Assembly (NCBI GenBank): GCA_947303695.1
Contig: CAMYYX010000107.1
Location: forward strand, 1 to 5,253
Direction: 5' to 3'
Length of the DNA stretch: 5,253 bases
DNA from: an uncultured Prevotellaceae bacterium
Lineage (GTDB): Bacteria > Bacteroidota > Bacteroidia > Bacteroidales > Bacteroidaceae
Positions within the stretch are counted from its first letter, which is position 1, and every line of letters begins with the position of its first letter. Made by a program: the position numbers and the translations under genes. This document shows, piece after piece, positions 1-3,515 of this stretch. Below the pieces are notes generated by a model. That model searched no databases. It saw only the letters and a list, made by a program, of their open reading frames with translations, and was not told the origin of the DNA.

Positions 1-56
1 TAGCATCTAAGACCTTCGTCAAGAGCAGCGGTGAAGGTGGAATGGATCAGAACTAG
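1..56 (+). CDS. 3' end of a truncated gene, possibly HU-family DNA-binding protein
   Basis: The third frame is open from the window edge to a TAG at 54-56 and gives the 17-residue tail ASKTFVKSSGEGGMDQN. The upstream part lies outside the window. A short Lys/Ser stretch followed by a Gly/Glu-rich tail is typical of the C-termini of Bacteroidales HU-family DNA-binding proteins, and the next gene is a smalltalk-like microprotein, a family commonly found directly after such HU genes. The identification therefore rests on context plus a short tail, not on a domain. It could be some other protein, or even a chance open frame. Confidence 0.42.
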   Translation, partial: ASKTFVKSSGEGGMDQN

Positions 57-151
57 GACCCTCTCCCCGCTTCAATGGTCTTTACACCCCCTTCGGTTCC
101 CCCGTCATCGGGGGACAGAAACCCTTAAAGGGGGAGGGCCAAGGGGGAGGG
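57..151. repeat. C/G-rich palindromic intergenic repeat, copy A
   Basis: Directly after the TAG stop comes a C-rich then G-rich block. Its ends are imperfect inverted repeats (CCCTCTCCCC at 59-68 and GGGGGAGGG at 143-151). Inside is a perfect 7-bp hairpin TCCCCCG/CGGGGGA (98-104 with 109-115, TCAT loop). AAGGGGGAGGG occurs twice, at 128-138 and 141-151. It is followed at 154-174 by three degenerate heptamers (CTCTAAA, CGCTAAA, CTTTAAA). The same kind of block follows three other stop codons in this window. There is no T-tract, so it does not look like an ordinary terminator. Confidence 0.7.
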
Positions 152-180
152 AACTCTAAACGCTAAACTTTAAATGAACT

Positions 181-288
181 ATGGAAGATCAAAAGAAGAA
201 AGTGATCGCGGAAGTAATCCGCTTCATCATCACAGTGCTTGGCGCACTCCTCGGAACATCTGCGCTGCAATCTTGTGGCTTGCTCTAA
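181..288 (+). CDS. Smalltalk-like microprotein (35 aa)
   Basis: An ATG at 181 opens a 35-codon frame ending in TAA at 286-288. The protein has a charged start (MEDQKKK) and then a hydrophobic helix from about residue 12 to 29, ending in LQSCGLL. This is the plan of the Bacteroidetes smalltalk family: tiny proteins with a lysine-rich start, one hydrophobic segment and a terminal Ser-Cys. These genes usually sit just after an HU-family gene, often before an N-acetylmuramoyl-L-alanine amidase. The possible HU tail 124 bases upstream fits; no amidase follows here, because a terminator comes next. Cys32 sits in LQSC, a poor lipobox, so a lipoprotein is possible but unproven. The molecular role of the family is not known to me. 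It is too short for usual ORF cut-offs. Confidence 0.68.
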   Translation: MEDQKKKVIAEVIRFIITVLGALLGTSALQSCGLL

Positions 289-311
289 CGGTCTTTGACC
301 TGTAACTTAAT

Positions 312-350
312 ACAGGGGCGTTGTAACATACAGCGCTCCTGTTTGTTTGT
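312..350 (+). terminator. Intrinsic terminator of the upstream smalltalk unit
   Basis: A 14-bp stem (312-325 with 329-342) with two G-U pairs closes a 3-base ACA loop, followed by the T-rich tail TTGTTTGT at 343-350. It begins 24 bases after the smalltalk stop. It should end the upstream transcript and insulate the nitrogen operon from read-through. The stem is nearly symmetric, but the opposite strand lacks a good T-tract, so action on the + strand is favoured. Confidence 0.8.
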
Positions 351-416
351 ACCTTTGTGTGACAGATGAGTAAAATCGAAGTTTAAGTCGAGCAAAAAAA
401 TAAATTTGGGGTTCGA

Positions 417-448
417 GGCGTGGCATTTTGCGCAAGAAAAGCCGCGCC
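417..448. repeat. GC-rich inverted repeat upstream of the operon promoter
   Basis: GGCGTGGC (417-424) pairs with GCCGCGCC (441-448) over 8 bp with one G-U pair. The 16-base spacer can add a few T-A pairs and contains the palindrome TTGCGCAA. It stands out in an AT-rich region, about 90 bases before the expected transcription start. It may be a binding site, or the hairpin of another transcript. No T-tract follows on the + strand. Function unknown. Confidence 0.4.
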
Positions 449-456
449 CCCTTGAT

Positions 457-499
457 ATTTGTCAATTTATCACGATTTTTTCAAAAAAAGTTGACAAAT
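457..499. promoter_or_regulatory. 9-bp inverted repeat, candidate operator
   Basis: ATTTGTCAA (457-465) and TTGACAAAT (491-499) are perfect inverted copies, centre to centre 34 bp, roughly three helical turns. If transcription starts near 540 the half-sites lie at about -82 to -74 and -48 to -40, where activators often bind next to a promoter. The spacer contains T6-C-A7 (476-489), which extends the symmetry. This suggests a dimeric or looping regulator, but no regulator gene is in the window and the AT-richness lowers confidence. Confidence 0.45.
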
Positions 500-540
500 T
501 GTTTTTCGTGTTCAAAAAAATCACCGTAACTTTGCACCCG
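480..540 (+). promoter_or_regulatory. Bacteroidetes-type promoter of the nitrogen operon
   Basis: TAACTTTG at 527-534 is an exact match to TAnnTTTG, the -7 element used by the Bacteroidetes primary sigma factor. Transcription should start at about 538-541, leaving some 20 bases before the leader ATG at 562. The -33 element is weak: the nearest TTG (499-501) is 25 bases from the -7 box, longer than usual. TTCAAAAAAA occurs twice, at 480-489 and 511-520, 31 bp apart, so two A-tracts are in helical phase and may bend the DNA or act like an UP element. A weak -33 next to an inverted repeat fits an activator-dependent promoter, which is inference. Confidence 0.65.
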
Positions 541-561
541 AAATCAAAATAGCACGACAAT

Positions 562-684
562 ATGTCATTCGTAAGAACATACAACGTTAGTCTGAATAAT
601 AATCAGAATAATCAGCAGAACCAGAATAATAATCAGGTTCTCTATTGTTCGTTGTGTGAATCTACCAGTCGGATGAACATATAA
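562..684 (+). CDS. Asn/Gln-rich leader peptide (40 aa), candidate attenuator peptide
   Basis: ATG at 562 opens a 40-codon frame ending in TAA at 682-684. The product starts MSFVRTYNVSL, then has 14 consecutive Asn or Gln residues (NNNQNNQQNQNNNQ, residues 12-25, codons 595-636: nine Asn, five Gln), then a tail containing YCSLCESTSR. It has no signal peptide or domain. The start is about 20 bases after the predicted transcription start, and the stop is 32 bases before an intrinsic terminator. That arrangement matches the leader peptides of trp, his or leu operons, where ribosome stalling at hungry codons decides read-through. Asn and Gln are the product and substrate of AsnB encoded downstream. 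I infer it reports charged tRNA-Asn/tRNA-Gln levels. The alternative is a chance frame through an AAT/CAG low-complexity tract; conservation would settle it. Confidence 0.72.
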   Translation: MSFVRTYNVSLNNNQNNQQNQNNNQVLYCSLCESTSRMNI

Positions 685-727
685 AAAGACTGAACAATAA
701 GTATTATAATAAAGGTAAGGCTGGTTC
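617..727 (+). promoter_or_regulatory. Candidate antiterminator and competing leader RNA pairings
   Basis: Several mutually exclusive pairings can be read by eye. ACCAGTC (664-670, end of the leader ORF) pairs with GGCTGGT (719-725) over 7 bp with one G-U; GAACCAG (618-624, inside the Asn/Gln run) pairs perfectly with CTGGTTC (721-727). Both would destroy the 5' arm of the terminator. Competing pairs are AGAACC/GGTTCT (617-622 with 636-641), TATTGTTCG/TGAACAATA (643-651 with 691-699, 8 bp plus one G-U) and CAGTC/GACTG (666-670 with 688-692). A ribosome stalled in 595-636 would leave 664-670 free; one at the stop codon (682-684) would cover or crowd it and let the terminator form. Energies were not computed. 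Confidence 0.6.
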
Positions 728-745
728 GAAAGAATCAGCCTTTTT
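717..745 (+). terminator. Intrinsic terminator of the leader (attenuator)
   Basis: AAGGCTGGTTC (717-727) pairs with GAATCAGCCTT (732-742) over 11 bp with one G-U pair, closed by a GAAA tetraloop, and T5 (741-745) follows. This is a textbook intrinsic terminator, located 32 bases after the leader ORF stop and 81 bases before the first structural gene. Because the nearest promoter lies upstream at 527-534, it would stop operon transcription unless disrupted. The upstream gene already has its own terminator at 312-350, so this one is best explained as a regulatory attenuator. Confidence 0.88.
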
Positions 746-770
746 CATTTCAATTAATCACAACACAATT

Positions 771-825
771 ACAACACAAACACAAGGTAAAACTTTTTAT
801 TAACAACACAAACACAAAGTAAGAC
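771..825 (+). promoter_or_regulatory. Duplicated A/C-rich translation leader of the porin gene
   Basis: Two 23-base copies, 771-793 and 803-825, differ at only two positions and share the core ACAACACAAACACAA followed by a GTAA-type end. The second copy ends directly at the porin ATG. The stretch from 746 to 818 has only two G residues, so it should be unstructured, which favours initiation in Bacteroidetes, where Shine-Dalgarno pairing matters little. Related copies precede the P-II ATG (1605-1626) and amtB ATG (2107-2126), so this looks like a shared initiation leader. Confidence 0.55.
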
Positions 826-1551
826 ATGAAAAGGTTATTTTTAGGAACGATGACGAGTGTGGCTGGAGCATGGTTGCTCGCCACACCGATGGCAAAAGCT
901 CAAGAGAGTGTAGAAGTGAGTGCAGGTGCAGATGTAGTCAGCTCGTACATCTGGCGTGGTCAGGATCTTGGTAGTGCCGCTATTCAGCCTTCACTAAGCG
1001 TTGCATACAAAGGTCTCAGTCTCTCCGCTTTTGGTTCGTATGGTTTGGTAGACACCGGTAACACGAAAGAATTGGATTTCACTTTAGCATACGAGACTGG
1101 TGGATTGAGTGTAGGTGTAACAGATTATTTCTGCCTCACAAAAGGTGCCACCTACGCACTGACCCCTTATTTCGAGTATGCAGCTCATAAGACAGCTCAC
1201 GTCTTTGAAGCTTACATAGGATACGACTTCGGACCTGCATCGCTGACTTGGTACACAAACTTCGCTGGTGCCGACGGTGTCAACAAATCGGGAAAGCGGG
1301 CATACTCTTCATACGTAGAGGCTACAGCTCCTTTCACATTGGGTGGTCTTGACATGAGCGTCACAGCAGGTGCTGTTCCATACGCAACAGACTTCTATGC
1401 AACTGCAACGGGCTTCGCCGTAACAAACGTAGCGCTGACTGCATCGAAAGAGCTGAAGCTCTCCCCCACCTTCACCCTGCCTGTCACAGCATCCATTGCT
1501 GCGAACCCAAGCACATCGAAGTGTTACTTCACAATTGGAGTTAGTTTTTAA
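826..1551 (+). CDS. TorF-like putative outer-membrane porin of the nitrogen operon
   Basis: The 241-residue protein has a clear Sec signal peptide: MKRLF, a hydrophobic stretch to about residue 20, and a likely signal peptidase I site after AKA at 25. The mature part starts with VSAGADVVSSYIWRGQDLG (31-49), the hallmark N-terminal strand of the TorF/Gcw_chp putative porin family, followed by alternating aromatic and small residues typical of beta strands (for example FEYAAH, EAYIGYDFG, TWYTNFAG). It ends in Phe, as outer-membrane barrels do for BAM recognition. About 216 mature residues suit a barrel of 10-12 strands. Two cysteines (103, 233) are unusual for a barrel and could be paired. It is the first gene after the attenuator and 75 bases before the P-II gene, so a role in passing ammonium or another small nitrogen compound across the outer membrane is likely but inferred; substrate is unknown. 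Confidence 0.85.
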   Translation: MKRLFLGTMTSVAGAWLLATPMAKAQESVEVSAGADVVSSYIWRGQDLGSAAIQPSLSVAYKGLSLSAFGSYGLVDTGNTKELDFTLAYETGGLSVGVTDYFCLTKGATYALTPYFEYAAHKTAHVFEAYIGYDFGPASLTWYTNFAGADGVNKSGKRAYSSYVEATAPFTLGGLDMSVTAGAVPYATDFYATATGFAVTNVALTASKELKLSPTFTLPVTASIAANPSTSKCYFTIGVSF

Positions 1552-1554
1552 TAG

Positions 1555-1586
1555 GACCCTCCTCCTGTTCCCCCTTAAAGAGGGGA
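1555..1586. repeat. C-rich palindromic intergenic repeat, copy B (short)
   Basis: Three bases after the porin stop begins GACCCTCCTCCTGT, then CCCCCTTAAAGAGGGGATGA. CCCCTT (1571-1576) can pair with GAGGGG (1580-1585) around an AAA loop. It is almost the same sequence as copy C after the P-II gene and starts like copy A. There is no T-tract, so read-through into the P-II gene is expected. Confidence 0.65.
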
Positions 1587-1604
1587 TGATAAAACAGATT
1601 ACTA

Positions 1605-1626
1605 AAACTCAAACACAAGGTAAGAC
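1605..1626 (+). promoter_or_regulatory. A/C-rich translation leader of the P-II gene
   Basis: CTCAAACACAAGGTAAGAC directly before the ATG at 1627 repeats the leader in front of the porin gene almost base for base. AAGG ends six bases before the ATG and is the only Shine-Dalgarno-like element. The match supports the chosen start codon. Confidence 0.5.
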
Positions 1627-1974
1627 ATGAAAAAGATTGAAGCAATTATTCGCAGAACTCATTTTGAGGATGTGAAAGAGGCGCTGTTTGCTGCCGACAT
1701 CAACTGGTTCTCATATTCAGAGGTGAAGGCCATCGGACAGGACCGTCAGGACAGAATCTATCGTGGTGTGATGTACTCGACCGACATCATCGAACGTATC
1801 GAGATAACAATCATTTGTCGTGACCAGTTTGTTAAGCCTGCCATCGACGCCATCATGGGAGCTGCTCGCACTGGCGAGGTGGGCGACGGACGCATCTTCG
1901 TCAGTCCGGTAGACGACACCTATTCTATACGTACGGGTGAACATGGCGACACCGTACTGGCTGACAAGAAGTAG
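1627..1974 (+). CDS. glnK: P-II nitrogen regulatory protein (GlnK/GlnB family)
   Basis: The 115-residue protein has normal family length (112 in E. coli GlnB) and starts with MKKIEAIIRR. The T-loop lies at about residues 37-54 and contains IYRGVMY, with Tyr50 at the place of the uridylylated Tyr51. The B-loop signature TGEVGDGRIFV (82-92) and the C-terminal RTGE (102-105) are intact, so nucleotide binding is expected. The trimer should bind ATP/ADP and 2-oxoglutarate and block AmtB by inserting its T-loop. The gene lies 152 bases before amtB, the usual glnK-amtB pairing, hence the symbol. Odd points: the T-loop is one residue shorter than in E. coli, Gln39 (a 2-oxoglutarate/Mg site) is not cleanly aligned (GQDRQDR), and the uridylylation signature YRGAEY reads YRGVMY. 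Regulation by uridylylation is therefore doubtful. Confidence 0.93.
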   Translation: MKKIEAIIRRTHFEDVKEALFAADINWFSYSEVKAIGQDRQDRIYRGVMYSTDIIERIEITIICRDQFVKPAIDAIMGAARTGEVGDGRIFVSPVDDTYSIRTGEHGDTVLADKK

Positions 1975-2014
1975 ACCCTCCTCCTGTCCCCCCTTAAGGG
2001 GGGATGAAGAGGAG
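1975..2014. repeat. C-rich palindromic intergenic repeat, copy C
   Basis: Immediately after the P-II TAG comes ACCCTCCTCCTGT, then the perfect 18-bp palindrome TCCCCCCTTAAGGGGGGA (1987-2004). CTCCT (1981-1985) can also pair with AGGAG (2010-2014), giving a longer stem with a small internal loop. It matches copy B nearly base for base. It lacks a T-tract and may instead protect or process the mRNA end between the P-II and amtB messages. Confidence 0.7.
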
Positions 2015-2077
2015 AACGATAACGATAACGATGACGATAACTAAATAGTTAAGGTTAGCGTTAAGGTTAACGTTAAA
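2012..2077. repeat. Hexamer-periodic inverted repeat between P-II and amtB genes
   Basis: Five hexamers of the form GATAAC (2012-2041: GAGAAC, GATAAC twice, GATGAC, GATAAC) are followed by the 6-base linker TAAATA and five hexamers of the form GTTANN (2048-2077: GTTAAG, GTTAGC, GTTAAG, GTTAAC, GTTAAA). The two arrays are imperfect reverse complements. With the centre at 2044/2045, 20 of the 27 positions from 2017 to 2043 form Watson-Crick pairs and one forms G-U, with small mismatches recurring every six bases. In RNA this would be a long, regularly interrupted hairpin. Role unknown; possible mRNA stability or processing element. Confidence 0.65.
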
Positions 2078-2106
2078 ATTTAAAGTTAAATGGTCAATAA
2101 TCATTA

Positions 2107-2126
2107 AAACACAAACACAACACATT
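2107..2126 (+). promoter_or_regulatory. A/C-rich translation leader of amtB
   Basis: AAACACAAACACAACACATT lies directly before the ATG at 2127. It shares the ACACAAACACAA core with the leaders of the porin and P-II genes but lacks the GGTAAGAC end. There is no Shine-Dalgarno sequence. Confidence 0.45.
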
Positions 2127-3380
2127 ATGGAAGATTCAATCATTACTATAAGCGGACTTGACACTGTATGGGTGCTTATTGCCGCAATGCTGGTTTTCTT
2201 TATGCAACCAGGTTTCGCACTGGTGGAGGCAGGTTTCACCCGTGCTAAGAACACAGCGAACATCCTGATGAAGAACTTTGTGGACTTCATGGTTGGTTCG
2301 GTTCTCTATTGGTTCATTGGTTTCGGCATCATGTACGGAGCCGGTAACGGATTTTTTGGTGAGTTTCATTTGTTCGACTACTCATTCTTCGGCGACACCA
2401 ACGTGCCTGCAGAGTGCTCTCTGATTTTCCAGACTGTATTCTGTGCTACAGCAGCCACCATCGTATCAGGTGCTATGGCTGAACGTACAAAGTTCTCAAT
2501 GTACGTTATCTTCTCAATCATCGTATCAGTACTGATCTATCCTATCTCAGGACACTGGTCTTGGGGCGGTGGATGGTTGAGCGAACTGGGATTCCACGAC
2601 TTCGCAGGTTCAACCAACGTACATGCCTGCGGTGGTGTGATTGCCTTGGCTGGCGCTATGATTCTTGGTCCTCGTATCGGTAAATATACGAAGAGCGGAA
2701 AGTCAGTCGCTATTCCTGGTCACAGCCTCACACTTGGCGTACTTGGCGTATTCTTCTTGTGGTTCGGATGGTTCGGTTTCAACCCTGGTTCACAATTGGC
2801 AGCCGAAGGTAGTGAGAACGCAATTGCCATCGCAAGAGTGATGTGTACAACCAACATGGCTGCAGCTACAGGTGGTCTTGCAGCATTGATACTCACATGG
2901 GTAGTATATGGAAAACCATCACTCTCACTCGTATGTAACGGTGTGTTGGCCGGATTGGTTGGTGTGACTGCCGGATGCGACCTTGTTTCCATCGGAGGTG
3001 CGGCTATCATCGGATTGATTTGCGGCGTTGTCATGGTAGGCTCAGTAAGCTTCATCGATAAGGTTTGTAAGATTGACGACCCTGTAGGCGCTGTATCAGT
3101 TCATGGTGTGTGTGGTATCCTCGGCACCATCCTCACAGGTCTGCTTGCTACTTATGCTAACGGAGACGTTGCTGCCAATGCAGGTCTGTTCTATGGCGGC
3201 GGATGGGATTTCTTCCTCGTTGAAGTATTAGGTACCTTTGCGGTAGCTGCATGGGCATTCACTTGTGGATACGTCCTCTTCTGGGTGATCAAGAAGATTC
3301 ACGGCATACGCGTTTCTGCACGTATCGAGGAAGAAGGTCTTGACATCTACGAACACGGAGAAACAGCATACAACAGTTAA
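2127..3380 (+). CDS. amtB: Ammonium transporter AmtB
   Basis: The 417-residue inner-membrane protein has about eleven hydrophobic segments (roughly 12-33, 50-71, 98-118, 123-145, 166-183, 200-220, 235-260, 268-286, 289-310, 322-345, 365-390), as in the Amt/Mep/Rh family. Key residues are visible by alignment to E. coli AmtB from memory: the twin histidines His166 (DFAGSTNVH) and His326 (DDPVGAVSVHGVCG), the Phe gate Phe105 and Phe218, Trp146 and Ser222 of the external ammonium site, and Asp158. The C-terminal tail GIRVSARIEEEGLDIYEHGE (393-412) is the conserved cytoplasmic P-II contact. It takes up NH4+/NH3 by deprotonating ammonium at the pore. There is no long cleavable signal peptide, unlike E. 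coli. The P-II gene directly upstream is its expected partner. Confidence 0.97.
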   Translation: MEDSIITISGLDTVWVLIAAMLVFFMQPGFALVEAGFTRAKNTANILMKNFVDFMVGSVLYWFIGFGIMYGAGNGFFGEFHLFDYSFFGDTNVPAECSLIFQTVFCATAATIVSGAMAERTKFSMYVIFSIIVSVLIYPISGHWSWGGGWLSELGFHDFAGSTNVHACGGVIALAGAMILGPRIGKYTKSGKSVAIPGHSLTLGVLGVFFLWFGWFGFNPGSQLAAEGSENAIAIARVMCTTNMAAATGGLAALILTWVVYGKPSLSLVCNGVLAGLVGVTAGCDLVSIGGAAIIGLICGVVMVGSVSFIDKVCKIDDPVGAVSVHGVCGILGTILTGLLATYANGDVAANAGLFYGGGWDFFLVEVLGTFAVAAWAFTCGYVLFWVIKKIHGIRVSARIEEEGLDIYEHGETAYNS

Positions 3381-3396
3381 TTTATATTCATTTCAT

Positions 3397-3487
3397 CCTC
3401 ACCCCCTCTCATTCCTGTGGGAATGAGGGGGGCCAAAAACAGAATTCTCCCCCTTCGCACTCCCCCCAAGGGGAGAGAGGGGCGAGG
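3397..3487. repeat. C/G-rich palindromic intergenic repeat, copy D (91 bp)
   Basis: Sixteen bases after the amtB stop begins a block with imperfect inverted ends (CCTCACCCCCTCTC at 3397-3410 and GAGAGAGGGGCGAGG at 3473-3487). Inside is a strong hairpin, 3403-3415 with 3420-3432, 13 pairs with one G-U and a TGTG loop; its inner 8 pairs are CTCATTCC/GGAATGAG. A second possible stem pairs TCTCCCCCTT (3446-3455) with AAGGGGAGA (3468-3476). Length and layout match copy A (about 93 bp), so both may be full-length members of one small palindromic element. No T-tract follows, but the stem could lower read-through into asnB. Confidence 0.7.
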
Positions 3488-3515
3488 TAAAAAAACAAAA
3501 AAATCAGTAATCATC

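Noticed and set aside
366..386. ATG frame giving MSKIEV
   Set aside because: Only six codons, no supporting context, and upstream of the predicted promoter.
540..825. T-box or glutamine riboswitch in the leader
   Set aside because: I see no T-box consensus or stem I layout and no recognisable glnA/downstream-peptide motif; the translated N/Q ORF plus terminator explains the region better.
2012..2077. CRISPR-like array
   Set aside because: The repeats are 6-mers without spacers, and the second half is the imperfect complement of the first.
3403..3432. Intrinsic terminator after amtB
   Set aside because: The stem is strong but is followed by CCAAAAAC with no T-tract; at most it reduces read-through.
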